Shown: positions 18,358-27,726 of the stretch, piece after piece
Layout: the number at the start of each line of letters is the position of its first letter
How positions within the stretch are numbered: the first letter of the stretch is position 1
Source: JACRCT01 sp049841135
Lineage (GTDB): Bacteria > Myxococcota > Myxococcia > Myxococcales > UBA5297
Length of the DNA stretch: 64,000 nt
Direction of reading: 5' to 3'
Assembly: GCA_049841135.1 (NCBI GenBank)
Contig: JASGHK010000006.1
Location: forward strand, 944,302-1,008,301
Program-made: the position numbers and the translations under genes
The notes under the pieces: generated by a model
Seen by the model: only the letters and a program-made list of their open reading frames with translations
Databases searched by the model: none
Told to the model about the DNA's origin: nothing

Positions 18358-18443
18358 GAGTTGCCTCTCATGGCCCAGTGACGGTCGGACATTATCGCCT
18401 TGCTCGAGGGTCCATGGCGAGGCCTCGGCCGCCTCGACCTACA

Positions 18444-18460
18444 CCGGCGCCAGGCGCCGG
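18444..18460. terminator. Short perfect GC palindrome
   Basis: CCGGCGCC, one base, GGCGCCGG, in the 196-base gap between the coiled-coil gene and the VWA operon. The loop is too short for an ideal terminator, so it may instead be an exported-repeat or protein-binding palindrome. The rest of the gap should hold the VWA operon promoter. Confidence 0.35.
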
Positions 18461-18553
18461 CACCGCGGTTTGCCTCTTGGTGTACCCCAGCCCGGAAAAC
18501 GGACGGCACGTGGCCGAAAAAAGTGCGTCGGGACCTGGGGTTGGGCCCCGGGC

Positions 18554-20719
18554 CTACTTCTTCACTCCACCCTTGAGCTGCGCCTCCAGCCTGGCCACCT
18601 TCATCTTCAGGGCGGCGGCGGCCTCGATGGCGGTCTCGGCGGCGGCCATCTTCTTCTTGAGCGCCGCGACGTCGTTCTTGAGCTTGTCGCGCTCGGCGAC
18701 GACCTCGTCCGAGGCTCCGCCCGCCCCACCGGAGGGAGCCGCCGCGGCCTTGGCCTTGGCGGTCTGCAGCGCGGCCTGGGTGACCGAGAGCTCGCGCAGC
18801 AGGTCCGCCTCGGTCTTCTCGGCGGTTCCGAGCCGGCTCTCCAGGTCGGCCGCCTTGGCCTCGGCCTCGCGCAGCTTGCTCTCGAGCTTGGGGTCGACGC
18901 TGGCCGGGGCCTTCTCGCGCAGCTTGGCCTCCAGCTCCTTCACCCGCGGCTCGGCGAAGCGCAGCTTGGTCTCGGCCTCCTGGGCCTTGCTCTGGCTGTC
19001 GCGCAGCTTGGCTTCCAGCTCCTTGGCGCGGGCCTCCAGCTCCTTGACCTTGGGCTCGAGCACCTTGAGCTTGCTCTCCGCCTCCTGGCCGCGGCCGAGC
19101 TTGCTCTCGGACTCCTTGAGCTTGGACTGGGCGTCCTTGGCCTGGGGCTCGAGCACCTTGAGCTTCGACTCCAGCTCGCCGGCCTTGGTCGTCGCTTCGC
19201 GCGCCTTGGCCTCGGCCTTGGCGGCCCGGGCGTCGGCGTCCTTGGCCTTGGCGTCCGCGGCCTCGCGCTCCGCCTTCTCGCGCTGCATCGCGGTGTTGGC
19301 GTCCATGGCCTTGCGGTGGGCGTCGGCCAGCTCCGCGCGCAGGCTCTTGGACTCGGTGGTCGCGGCGGCGCCCCGCTTCTCGAGCTCGGCCTTGAGGCTC
19401 TTGGCCTCCTCCTCGAACGGGCGCAGCTCGGTCTCCAGCCGGTCGGCCTCGTCGCGCAGGCGGTTGCACTCGTCCTCGAGCGCGCTCTCGCTGCCCTTGG
19501 ACTCGGCGAGCTGGGCCTCCAGGGTCTCGCGCTGGTCCTTCTCCTGGGCGAGCGCGGCCTCGGCGGCCTCGAGCTTGGCGTTGAGCTCGGCGAGCGCCTG
19601 CCCGTGACCGGCGTTGGCTTCGTCCGCGGCAGCGGCGGCGGCGGCGTCCAGCTCGGCCTTCTGGTCAGCGATCGCCTTCTCGCCGGCGCCCTTCTGGGCG
19701 GCGAGGGCCTCGGCGTGGCGCGCGGCGAGGTCCGCCAGCTCCTGCTCGTGGGCGGCCTTGAGGCTGGCGACCGCCTGAGCCTGCTGGTTCTTGGCCTCGG
19801 AGAGCTCGGCGCCCTTGCGGCGCTCCAGCTCCTGCAGGTCCTTGCGGGCCTGGTCGGCGTCGGCCGCCGCGCCCTTCCTGGTCTCTTCGAGCTCGCCGGC
19901 GAGCTTGTCGAACCTCTCCTGCAGAGCGTCGCGCTCGCGGGCCAGCTCGGCGGCGCGGGCCTCGGCGGCGGCCTTGTCGGCCTCGAGCTCGGCGCACTGG
20001 GTCTGGGCGGCCTTGAGGTCGGTCTCGGCGGCGTCGCGCTGCCCCGCGGTCCGGTCGCGGTCCTCGGTGAGCCTGGCGACCTCCGCCTTCTGGGCCTCCA
20101 GCTCGCGGCCGACGCCCTCGTTGACCTCGTTGACGATCTCGAGCTTGGCCTCGGTGGATCGGATCTTCTCGTCGCGGTCGGCGATCTGCCGGGTGAGCGC
20201 CTCGACCATCGCCGCGGCCTGCTGGTGCGCAGCGGTCTTCTCGGCGAGCTCGGCCTCCCGGGTGGTCAGCGACGCCTTGTCCGTCGACTGGTTCTTGCGC
20301 AGCTCGAGGATCTGCGTCTCCAGCTCGGCCAGCGCGGCGGCGAGGTCCTTGCGGTCGGCCTCGTTGGCGCCCAGCTCCTCCTGCGCCTCCTTGAGGCGCG
20401 TCTCGGCGGCCATCGCGCGGATGCGGTAGTCGGTCAGCTCGTCGCGCAGCTTGTCGAGCTCGCCGCTGCGCTCGGCCCACATCAAGCGGGCGCGGTTGAG
20501 GGTCTCGGTCTTCTGCTTCACCACCGCCCGGAAGTAATCCATCTTCTCGTCGGGCGAACCCTTGGGGAGACGGGGCTCGGGCCCTTCGTTGAACGGGTCG
20601 GCGGCCTTGTTGTCGGGCTTGGGCAGCGACGGCGAGGCGGGCGCAGGCGCGGCCCCGGCCGGGGGAGCCGCGGGCTTCTTCGGAGGCAGCGGAGGCGGGA
20701 CCTTGGGGGCGTCTGCCAT
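18554..20719 (-). CDS. Long coiled-coil protein, 721 aa
   Basis: The N-terminus (1-45) is Pro/Ala-rich and disordered; DEKMDYFRAVVKQKTETLNRARLMWAER (about 58-85) looks like a folded cap. From about 85 to 715 the protein is almost unbroken heptads rich in Glu, Lys, Ala and Leu, with related sub-repeats (ESKLKVLEPQAKDAQSKLKE, ESKLKVLEPKVKELEARAKE). There is no signal peptide, so it is cytoplasmic. Long coiled-coil proteins of this kind act as scaffolds in myxobacterial motility and polarity (AglZ, FrzS), but this one lacks their receiver domain, so that link is only a suggestion. Confidence 0.8.
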   Translation of the reverse strand: MADAPKVPPPLPPKKPAAPPAGAAPAPASPSLPKPDNKAADPFNEGPEPRLPKGSPDEKMDYFRAVVKQKTETLNRARLMWAERSGELDKLRDELTDYRIRAMAAETRLKEAQEELGANEADRKDLAAALAELETQILELRKNQSTDKASLTTREAELAEKTAAHQQAAAMVEALTRQIADRDEKIRSTEAKLEIVNEVNEGVGRELEAQKAEVARLTEDRDRTAGQRDAAETDLKAAQTQCAELEADKAAAEARAAELARERDALQERFDKLAGELEETRKGAAADADQARKDLQELERRKGAELSEAKNQQAQAVASLKAAHEQELADLAARHAEALAAQKGAGEKAIADQKAELDAAAAAAADEANAGHGQALAELNAKLEAAEAALAQEKDQRETLEAQLAESKGSESALEDECNRLRDEADRLETELRPFEEEAKSLKAELEKRGAAATTESKSLRAELADAHRKAMDANTAMQREKAEREAADAKAKDADARAAKAEAKAREATTKAGELESKLKVLEPQAKDAQSKLKESESKLGRGQEAESKLKVLEPKVKELEARAKELEAKLRDSQSKAQEAETKLRFAEPRVKELEAKLREKAPASVDPKLESKLREAEAKAADLESRLGTAEKTEADLLRELSVTQAALQTAKAKAAAAPSGGAGGASDEVVAERDKLKNDVAALKKKMAAAETAIEAAAALKMKVARLEAQLKGGVKK

Positions 20720-20816
20720 GCGCGGCTCAGTCTATCCGTGAGAGGTCGGGCTTCAGAAGAAGGCTTCGTGAACGGACCGCGAAGAGGCGCAAGCCTACCG
20801 CCACAACGGTGCGGGA

Positions 20817-21288
20817 TTACAACCTTTTCGTCAGGATCACGAGGTCGTCGCCGGGGTGGTAGAAGTCCTTGATGATGCTGGCCGGGAGGTACTTCATCCG
20901 GTCGTAGAAGGTGCGGGTGGCGGCGTATTCGGTGACCGAGCTGGTCTCCACCCGGATGAGCCGCGCCTGGCGCTTCTTGAGCTCGGCTTCGAGCGCCTTG
21001 ATGAGCGCGCTGCCTGCCCCCTTGCCCCGCGCCCAGGCGGCCGAGGCGATCCAGTAGAGGTCCCAGGTGCCGGGCGCCAGCGGGGTCGGCCCGTAGGTGA
21101 GGAAGCCGGCGAGCCTGCCGTTTTGCTCGGCTCCGATGCCGAGATAGCCCGAGCCCTGCGGGTCGCGCACCGAGAAGCTCGGCCAGCTCCATGGCGCAGG
21201 TCACCTCGTCGGGCCGGAACTCGACGATCCCCTCGAGCATCGTTCGCAGCGGCGCGAGGTCAGACTCCTGCAGCGGGCGGACGTGCAT
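20817..21288 (-). CDS. GNAT-family N-acetyltransferase, frameshifted
   Basis: Starts at 21288 (MHVRPLQESDLAPLRTMLEG, the usual GNAT opening), shifts frame near 21,172, and continues through YLGIGAEQNGRLAGFLTYGP, DLYWIASAAWARGKGAGSALIKALEAEL (the acetyl-CoA pyrophosphate loop, R/Q-x-x-G-x-G/A) and FYDRMKYLPASIIKDFYHPGDD. The joined protein has about 156 residues, normal for the fold. The acceptor is unknown. Its first codons overlap the end of the ATP-grasp gene by 29 bases, which suggests co-translation and a shared pathway. Confidence 0.8.
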
Positions 21289-22285
21289 GGCGGCTCCGGG
21301 CGATCTCCACGAGGCGCCAGACCAGGGCCTCGTAGTCCATCCCCGCGTTCTTGGCGGCCTTGGCGTAGCCGGCGTCGGCGGACAGATCGCAGTTGGGGTT
21401 GACCTCGATGACGTAGGGGACGCCGTCGGTCGAGAGGCGGATGTCGACGCGGCCGTAGTCGCGCAGCTCGAGCGCCCGGTAGGCCGCGCGGGCCACCTGG
21501 GAGACCGTCTCCAGCGTCGCCGCCGGCAGCTGGCTGCGGACCGGAGGGGTGCCCTTGAACTCGGGCGCCGCCTCGTCCCACTTGGCGGCGTAGGTGACGA
21601 TGCGCGGGTGGTCGGCGGCGAGACCGCTGAAGTCGATCTCGTTGATGGGCAGCACTTGCAGTTCGGCGCCGCCGTCGGGGCCCAAGACCGCCACGTTCAG
21701 CTCCCGGCCGTCGATGAACTCCTCCACCAGCGCGGGCTGGCGCCGCTCGGTCAAGACGCGCAGGCAGGCGAAGCGCAGCTGCTCGGCGTCGCGGGCGAGC
21801 GAGAGCCGGTCGATGCCGATGGAGGCGTCCTCGTGGGCGGGCTTGACGATGACCGGGAAGCGCAGCCGCACGCCCTCGATGTCCTCGGGCCGCCGCACGA
21901 GGTGCCACGGCGGAGTGGGGACGCCGTTGGACCGCAGGACCTCCTTGGCCTTGTGCTTGTGCAGGGCCAAGAGGAGCGGCAGCGCGCTGGAGCCGGTGTA
22001 GGGCACGCCCAACAGGTCGAGCAGCGTGGGGACGATGATCTCGCCGCGGGAGTCGCCGGCGAACGACTCGCACAGGTTGATGACCAGGTCGGGCTTGCCC
22101 GCGAGGAACTCCTTGGGGAAGGCGAAGGGGTCCTGGCCGACGGGGAAGGTGGAGACCGAGGCCCCGCGCGCGCAGAGCGCGGTCTCCATGGTGCGCACCA
22201 CGCCGACGACGGCGTCCTGGCTGTTGCGGCTGACGCCTTCGGGCAGGTGCTCGAAGTCGTGGTTGTAGAGGATGGCGATGTGCAT
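21260..22285 (-). CDS. ATP-grasp ligase, D-Ala-D-Ala ligase-like
   Basis: A 341-residue enzyme of the Ddl type. The N-terminal domain has NLCESFAGDSRGEIIVPTLLDLLGVPYTGS; the ATP-grasp part has FPVIVKPAHEDASIGI, PALVEEFIDGRELNVAVLG (lid and adenine site) and the metal site VDIRLSTDGVPYVIEVNPNCDLS. It should join a carboxylate to an amine using ATP. It is probably not the housekeeping Ddl, since it sits beside a GNAT rather than cell-wall genes and its Ddl-specific omega loop is not evident. It may be a peptide-ligase of secondary metabolism. Confidence 0.85.
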   Translation of the reverse strand: MHIAILYNHDFEHLPEGVSRNSQDAVVGVVRTMETALCARGASVSTFPVGQDPFAFPKEFLAGKPDLVINLCESFAGDSRGEIIVPTLLDLLGVPYTGSSALPLLLALHKHKAKEVLRSNGVPTPPWHLVRRPEDIEGVRLRFPVIVKPAHEDASIGIDRLSLARDAEQLRFACLRVLTERRQPALVEEFIDGRELNVAVLGPDGGAELQVLPINEIDFSGLAADHPRIVTYAAKWDEAAPEFKGTPPVRSQLPAATLETVSQVARAAYRALELRDYGRVDIRLSTDGVPYVIEVNPNCDLSADAGYAKAAKNAGMDYEALVWRLVEIARSRHARPPAAGV

Positions 22286-22288
22286 GGG

Positions 22289-23402
22289 CTACTTCGGGGT
22301 CGCGAAGGCGTCGGCGGCGTCGGCGCTGCGCGGGTCGAGCTTCTCGCGGGCGCAGAAGCCCAGGTAGTTGAGGACGATGTCTACGACCGGGGCGAAGGCC
22401 TTGCGGGTCTCGGGGCCGTCGGCCTCGAAGAGCACCGCCACCTGTCCGGCGGCCCGGACGTCGCCCAGCATCGACAGGCCGCTCTTGATGAGCTTGATCC
22501 GCTCCTTGTTGATGCCCAGCAGGCCGCGCTCCTTCTCCTGGGCCGCGACGTAGAGCAGCGTGATGGCGGCCAGCGCCCGCGCCTGGCGGACCTGCGGGTG
22601 GCGCGACACCAGGTCGTGGGCAAAGCGCATCAGGTGGGCGCGGTCCGAGGAGCGGGCGGTGGCGAACGACTGCGCGCCCACCAGCGACTGGTTCGGGTCC
22701 GGCACGCGGCCCAGCGCCTTCTCGGCGTAGCTCCAGAACTGGCGAACCTCGGCGTCCGGCTCCCAGTCCTCCTCCGCGTCTTCGGGGGGCGGCGGCCGCG
22801 GTGGGGTCGAGCCAGCGCGCGGGGCGACCTCCGACTCCGGAGGAGGTGGGGGCGGCGGGCGGCTGGACGGCTCCGCCTCGTCCTCGATGATCTCCTGGAT
22901 CTCGGCGATCAGCTCGGTCGGGGTCGCCAGGCGCTGCATGGCGTGGCGCGGCTCCTGGTCGGCGGTGGCCGGTTCGGGCTCCTCCTCCACGTGGTCGGCC
23001 GAGACCTCCTCGACCGGCTCTTCCTCGGCCGGCGCAGCGTCGCCGCGCAGCGCCACGAAGTCGGCCACGACCGGGCGGATGCGCTGCCAGCGCTGGTCGA
23101 GGCTCGGGGCTGCCGGCCACCAGCACGTTGGCCAGGCGCGGGTCGCGGTAGGCCTCGAGCAGCACGGCCACGTAGTTGGGCAGCGCTTCGCGCGCCTCCG
23201 GGTCCTTGAGCAGCGCCAGCTCGAGCGTCAGCACGCAGGTGGCGAACACCGCGCGGTCGCCTCCGATGACCGACAGGTCCAGCAGGCAGCGCCGCGCCAG
23301 CTCCGGGGACTCGGGCAGGGCCTCGAGCCCCGCGGCCACCAGGTGGTCGACGATCCGTTCGGTCTTGACGCGCTGCTTTGGGCCCGACGTCGGCATCCGC
23401 AT
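22289..23402 (-). CDS. Hypothetical Pro-rich linker protein, frameshifted
   Basis: Two frames joined near 23,113: the start (TERIVDHLVAAGLEALPESPELARRCLLDLSVIGGD, then LTLELALLKDPEAREALPNYVAVLLEAYRDPRLANVLVAG) continues as SLDQRWQRIRPVVADFVALRGDAAP. After an acidic and Pro-rich stretch there is a second helical domain (EVRQFWSYAEKALGRVPDPNQSLVGAQSFATARSSDRAHLMRFAHDLV) to the end, about 370 residues in all. It is soluble; both ordered regions look all-helical. No family is recognised. It ends three bases before the ATP-grasp gene begins, so the two are probably one transcript. Confidence 0.65.
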
Positions 23403-23460
23403 CCTGGCTCCCAGAAGGCGGACATCTTAGCCTCAAAAACCGTCCGGGAGCCTCATGCGA

Positions 23461-24741
23461 TCACGCGGAGAGGGCTTCGTCGGCCGCGGACAGCGTCGCG
23501 GCGATCTCGGCCTCGCCGTGCGCGAGCGAGACGAAGGCCGCCTCGAACTGGGAGGGTGGCAGGTAGACGCCGCGGTCGAGCATGGCGTGGAAGAAGCGGG
23601 CGAACCGCGCGGCGTCGGCCTTCTTGGCCGAGGCGTAGTCGTAGGGCGCCTCGGCGGCGAAGAAGAGCGTGAACATGCTGCCCACGCGGTTGACCACCGC
23701 CTGCAGCCGGTGCGAGGCGATCCGCTCCTTGAGGCCCAGGGCGATGCGGCCCGCGGTCCCCTCCAGCTTCTCGTAGGTGCCGGGCTTGCCCAGCTCGGTG
23801 AGCATGGCGATTCCGGCCGCGGTGGCCAGCGGGTTCCCGGAGAGCGTGCCCGCCTGGTAGATCGGGCCCTCGGGGGCGACCTTGGCCATCACGTCCTTGC
23901 GCCCGCCGTAGGCGCCCACCGGCAGGCCGCCGCCGATGACCTTGCCGAAGCAGGAGAGGTCGGGTTCGAGGCCGAAGAGCGACTGCGCGCCGCCGTAGGC
24001 CACGCGGAAGCCGGTCATCACCTCGTCGCAGATGAAGAGCGCGCCGTGCTTGCGGCAGAGCTCCTGCAGTCCCTTCAGGTACCCCTCGCGCGGGACGAGC
24101 ACGCCCATGTTGCCGACCACCGGCTCGATGATGACGCCGGCGATCTGGCCGCCCATCTTGGCGAAGAGGTCCTTGGCGCGCTCGAGGTCGTTGTAGGGCA
24201 GGGTCAGCGTGTGGCGGGCGAGGTCGGCGGGCACGCCGGGGGAGTCGGGCAGGCCCAGGGTCTCGACGCCGCTGCCGGCCTTCACGAGCAGGCTGTCGAC
24301 CGCGCCGTGGTAGCAGCCCTCGAACTTGACGATGACGTCGCGGCCGGTGAATCCACGCGCGACGCGGATGGCGGCGGTCGTCGCCTCGCTGCCGGAGGAG
24401 ACCAGGCGCACCTTCTGCACCGACGGGACGATTCTGCAGATCATCTCGGCGATGGTGACCTCCCGCTCGTGGGGAGCGCCGAAGCTGGTGCCACCCTGCG
24501 CGGCCTCGACGATGGCCGCGGTGACCTGCGGCGGCACGTGGCCCAGCATCAGCGGCCCCCAGGAGCCCACGTAGTCGACGTAGCGGTTGCCGTCCACGTC
24601 GGTGAGCCAGGCGCCCTGGCCGCTCTTGAAGAAGACCGGGTCGCCGCCCACGCCGCGGAACGCGCGGACCGGGGAGTTGACGCCACCGGGCATCAGGGCG
24701 CGGGCCTTCTCGAACAGGGCGTGGCTCTTCGAACGGTTCAT
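23461..24741 (-). CDS. hemL: Glutamate-1-semialdehyde 2,1-aminomutase
   Basis: A 426-residue PLP enzyme that converts glutamate-1-semialdehyde to 5-aminolevulinate in the C5 haem pathway. Signatures: MPGGVNSPVRAFRGVGGDPVF, SSGSEATTAAIRVARGFTGRD, EGCYHGAVDSLLVKAGSG, ALFICDEVMTGFRV (Asp binds the PLP pyridine nitrogen) and the Schiff-base Lys267 in FGKVIGGGLPVGAYGG. Full length, no frameshift. The ATG at 24741 is the family start. The gene is on its own, with no other haem genes in the window. Confidence 0.97.
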   Translation of the reverse strand: MNRSKSHALFEKARALMPGGVNSPVRAFRGVGGDPVFFKSGQGAWLTDVDGNRYVDYVGSWGPLMLGHVPPQVTAAIVEAAQGGTSFGAPHEREVTIAEMICRIVPSVQKVRLVSSGSEATTAAIRVARGFTGRDVIVKFEGCYHGAVDSLLVKAGSGVETLGLPDSPGVPADLARHTLTLPYNDLERAKDLFAKMGGQIAGVIIEPVVGNMGVLVPREGYLKGLQELCRKHGALFICDEVMTGFRVAYGGAQSLFGLEPDLSCFGKVIGGGLPVGAYGGRKDVMAKVAPEGPIYQAGTLSGNPLATAAGIAMLTELGKPGTYEKLEGTAGRIALGLKERIASHRLQAVVNRVGSMFTLFFAAEAPYDYASAKKADAARFARFFHAMLDRGVYLPPSQFEAAFVSLAHGEAEIAATLSAADEALSA

Positions 24742-24817
24742 GGCGTGGACCTCGAGGGAGTCTGGTTTCGGAAGCGCGAAACCATAACAACGTTGGGGGG
24801 ATGGACGCGACCCGGAG

Positions 24818-25702
24818 CTACTGGACCTCGTGTGGCTGCGGCTCCAGGCCGTGGAACTCCGGCCAGGCGGCGGCATGCTCGAACTTCGCGGGGGCGCGGC
24901 GCGCCGCCAGCTTCTTGCGCAGCCGGGCGATCTCGACCTGGACCGCCTTCGGGTTCGGGTGGTCCTTGAGCGCCGCGACCAGCACGTCGACGGCGCGCTC
25001 GGTCTTGCCGTCCTCGTAGAGCACCTTCGCCTGCTCGACGCGCGCCTGGGGAGCCAGCGGGTCGTTCGGCCAGCGAGTGAGCAGCACGTCGTACGCCTGG
25101 ATGGACTTGGCGCGCTGGCCCTGGAGCGCGAGCGACTCGGCGACCATCAGCTGCGCCTGCACGGCGTAGGAGCTGTCGGGGAAGCGCTCCTGCAGCGCCC
25201 GGGCTTCGATCATCACCTGGTCGTAGTCCGCCAGCTCGAAGTAGTCCTGCACGGCCATGTAGCGGTAGCGGTCGACGTCGGCGCCGGAGGGGAACGACTG
25301 GACGAGCGCGGTCAGCTCAGCCACGGCGGCGCGCCGGTCGCCGTGCATCCGGTAGAGGTCGGCGAGCGCGGCCCGGGCGTCCAGCGTCTCGGCGGCGTCG
25401 GGGAAGTGGTTGGCGAGCTGCCGGTAGTACTCGATGGCCCGCGGGTACATCCGCAGCTCGAGATAGCAGAGGTCGCCGGCGCCCTTGAGCGCGGGGACGA
25501 GCAGGTCGCGGACGCGGTGCGGGTCCTTCTTGGCCACCAGCGAGAGGACCTCTTCGTACTGCAGCAGAGCGTCGGCGGGCTGGCGCTGGAAGGCGTACTG
25601 GCGCGCGCGGTCCAAGTGGGCAGACGGGTCCCCGACGCAGCCTGCGCCCAGGAAGAGCAACCCGAGGATGAATGCTGTCTTGCGGCCCACGGCCCGATCC
25701 AT
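24818..25702 (-). CDS. TPR lipoprotein, BamD-like
   Basis: A 294-residue lipoprotein (signal LLFLGAGC) made of about five tetratricopeptide-like helical pairs: ARQYAFQRQPADALLQYEEVL, AIEYYRQLANHFPDAAETLDARAALADLYRMHGD, YDQVMIEARALQERFPDSSYAVQAQLMVAESL, KSIQAYDVLLTRWPNDPLAPQA. The architecture resembles BamD/YbgF outer-membrane assembly proteins. It lies 58 bases after nikO and may be read from the nickel operon, but the function need not be related. Assignment as true BamD is not supported by context. Confidence 0.78.
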   Translation of the reverse strand: MDRAVGRKTAFILGLLFLGAGCVGDPSAHLDRARQYAFQRQPADALLQYEEVLSLVAKKDPHRVRDLLVPALKGAGDLCYLELRMYPRAIEYYRQLANHFPDAAETLDARAALADLYRMHGDRRAAVAELTALVQSFPSGADVDRYRYMAVQDYFELADYDQVMIEARALQERFPDSSYAVQAQLMVAESLALQGQRAKSIQAYDVLLTRWPNDPLAPQARVEQAKVLYEDGKTERAVDVLVAALKDHPNPKAVQVEIARLRKKLAARRAPAKFEHAAAWPEFHGLEPQPHEVQ

Positions 25703-25760
25703 TGGCGCGATGGCGTCCGAAAATCAACCCCGGGAGTGGGGGAGGGGGCCTGCCCCGGGT

Positions 25761-26544
25761 CTATTCCAGGTCGTGGACGTGGTGGTGCGAGTGCTCGACC
25801 GAGCCGTGGTGGTGGGAGTGCCGGTGGGCGAGCCCGCTGCGGACGAGCAGCGCTTCGTCGCCCAACAGCGCCTTGGTGGGACCGTCGAAGAGCAGCCCCG
25901 AGGCCCCGGCGCCCATCAGCAGCGCCCGCGAGCCGAGCTCGTCGGCCACCGTGAGGTTGTGGGTCGAGGCGATGACCGTCAGGTCGTGCTGGTGCTCCAG
26001 GAAGTCGACCAGGCGCGCTGCCGAGGCCGGGTCCAGGTTCGCGGTCGGCTCGTCGAGGAGCAGGACCTTGGGGTCGATGGCGAGCAGCGCGGCCAGCGCC
26101 ACCCGCTTCTTCTCCCCACCCGAGAAGCTCGAACGGCGGCCGCGGCAGGAACTCCGAGACCTGGAAGACCTCGGCCCACTTCTGGACCCGCGCGCCCACG
26201 TCGGTGAGCCCCAGCTGTCGGGGCCCGAAGGCGATCTCGTCGGCGACGGTGGGGTTGAAGAGCATGGCGTCGACGTTCTGGAAGAGCAGGGCGACCTGGC
26301 TGCGGAAGGCGAGCCGCGTCTGGGTCCGGTCGAGCGCGGCGCGGTCCAGGAGCTGACCCGACCAGCGCAGGGTCCCCGAAGTCGGGAAGACGAGCCCGTC
26401 CAGGAGCTTGAGCAGTGTGGACTTGCCGCAGCCGTTGACGCCCAGGAGCACCACGCGCTCGCCCGGCGCGACGCTGAAGCGCACGTCCTTGAGGACCGGC
26501 CGGCCGGAGAGGTCGGCGCAGACGCCGTCGAGCTCGAAGATCAC
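25761..26544 (-). CDS. nikO: ECF transporter ATPase (NikO/CbiO), frameshifted, His-rich tail
   Basis: ATP-binding subunit of an energy-coupling-factor Ni/Co transporter. Walker A is LLGVNGCGKSTLLKLL; the Q-loop FQNVDAMLFNPTVADEIAFGP is typical of CbiO/NikO; Walker B is KVLLLDEPTANLDP and the switch His is in ASTHNL. The signature loop expected as F-x-L-SGGEKKR is broken by a one-base frameshift near 26,125 (the SGGEKKRVALA reading is present in the other frame). The C-terminus is unusually His-rich (HRHSHHH, EHSHHHVHD), a probable metal-binding tail. The GTG start overlaps the nikQ stop (GTGA). Confidence 0.9.
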
Positions 26545-27110
26545 GAGAACCCCCGCGAGCGCATCGCCTCGGTGATCTCCCGGGCGTTGCGCGTCGAGAT
26601 GGAGAGCATGGACCCGGTCAGCCCGCCGCTGTTGGCGATGACGGTCGCGACCGTGGGCTTGCGGGGCAGCCGGCTCTTGAGCGCGAGCGCCGACTCGGAC
26701 AGCAAGAGGCGCAGCGCGTGGATCTGGGCGAGGCAGATGGTGAGCAGGCGCGCCAGCGTGGGCCACGGGGCGAGCGCCGACAGCAGCTGGACCCGGCCGA
26801 GCACGGCGAAGGTGAGGAAGGCGATGAGGCACGTGCGGGCGAGCAGCGCCGCGTAGGGCAGCAGCTCGGGCGTCCGGCGCTCCCAGAGCCAGACCCAGCC
26901 CCAGCTGGCGGCGGCGAGGAAGAGGGTCAGCGGAAACGCCGAGAGGGCGACCCGGCGCAGCGCCTTCAAAGCTCCGCGCCACAGCACGGCGACGCTGACC
27001 AGGGCGACGACGCCGAGGACGCGCAGGTCCGAGACGGCGGAGACGCCGAAGACCGCGACGAGCCACGCCGCGAGGATCGCCTGGCTGCGGCGGGGTTCAG
27101 GAGAGGCCAC
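26541..27110 (-). CDS. nikQ: ECF transporter transmembrane subunit (NikQ/CbiQ)
   Basis: A 189-residue protein with about five membrane helices and the two conserved coupling motifs of T subunits: near the C-terminus, SALALKSRLPRKP and NAREITEAMRSRGFS (the Ala-Met-x-x-Arg-Gly box that docks on the ATPase). It couples ATP hydrolysis by NikO to the substrate-binding NikM. It is shorter than many CbiQ proteins (about 220-260), the deficit being in the first helices. It overlaps nikM by 14 bases and nikO by four. Confidence 0.9.
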   Translation of the reverse strand: MASPEPRRSQAILAAWLVAVFGVSAVSDLRVLGVVALVSVAVLWRGALKALRRVALSAFPLTLFLAAASWGWVWLWERRTPELLPYAALLARTCLIAFLTFAVLGRVQLLSALAPWPTLARLLTICLAQIHALRLLLSESALALKSRLPRKPTVATVIANSGGLTGSMLSISTRNAREITEAMRSRGFS

Positions 27111-27726
27111 GGAGGTTCGCCCTCTTCAGGATGGACAGCGCCACGACGGTGTACGCCCCTTCGATGAGGCCGGCGACGACGCTCGGGACCACCATCGAGG
27201 CGACCATCACCGCTGGCGGCACGGGGAAGAAGTCGGGCGAGAGGTGGTGCTGCAGCGCCAGCGTCCCGGCGATTGCGAGCGTCGAGACCTGCAGCGCGAC
27301 CCAGGCGGCGAGGAAGGCGGCGGCACGCTCGTGGATGCGGCGAAGGAGGCGGTAGACGAGCCAGGCCACGAGCGGACCGAGGAGGCCCATGGCCAGCGCA
27401 TTGACGCCCAGCACGGTGACGCCGCCAGCGCCGAGGAGCGTGGCCTGCAGGAGCAGCACGAGCGACTCGCAGACGAAGGCCACGCGCGGGTCGAAGAGGA
27501 TGGCGAGGAGCGTGATGCCCAGGAGGTGGGTCGAGGTGCCGCCCGGGACCGGAATCATGATCGTCTGGATGACGAAGGCGACCGCGGTGAGCGAGCCGAC
27601 GACCGGAAGCGACTCGACGGAGGCGGGGCCGAATCGGGTGCGCGCAGACCAGACCCAGACCGGCGCCGCGGCGACGAAGGCCGGGACGGTCAGGAGCGGG
27701 GAGAGGAAGCCGTCGGGGACGTGCAT
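27097..27726 (-). CDS. nikM: Nickel/cobalt ECF substrate-binding membrane protein (NikM/CbiM)
   Basis: A 209-residue S component. The N-terminus is MHVPDGFLSP, the M-H-x-x-D/E-G signature in which the N-terminal amine and His2 bind the metal ion. About six membrane helices follow, with IPVPGGTSTHLLG as the second metal-binding loop. The ATG is fixed by this motif and overlaps the stop of the upstream gene by one base (TGATG). No NikN follows; instead nikK and nikL lie upstream, so this is a NikKMLQO-type system. Confidence 0.95.
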   Translation of the reverse strand: MHVPDGFLSPLLTVPAFVAAAPVWVWSARTRFGPASVESLPVVGSLTAVAFVIQTIMIPVPGGTSTHLLGITLLAILFDPRVAFVCESLVLLLQATLLGAGGVTVLGVNALAMGLLGPLVAWLVYRLLRRIHERAAAFLAAWVALQVSTLAIAGTLALQHHLSPDFFPVPPAVMVASMVVPSVVAGLIEGAYTVVALSILKRANLRGLS

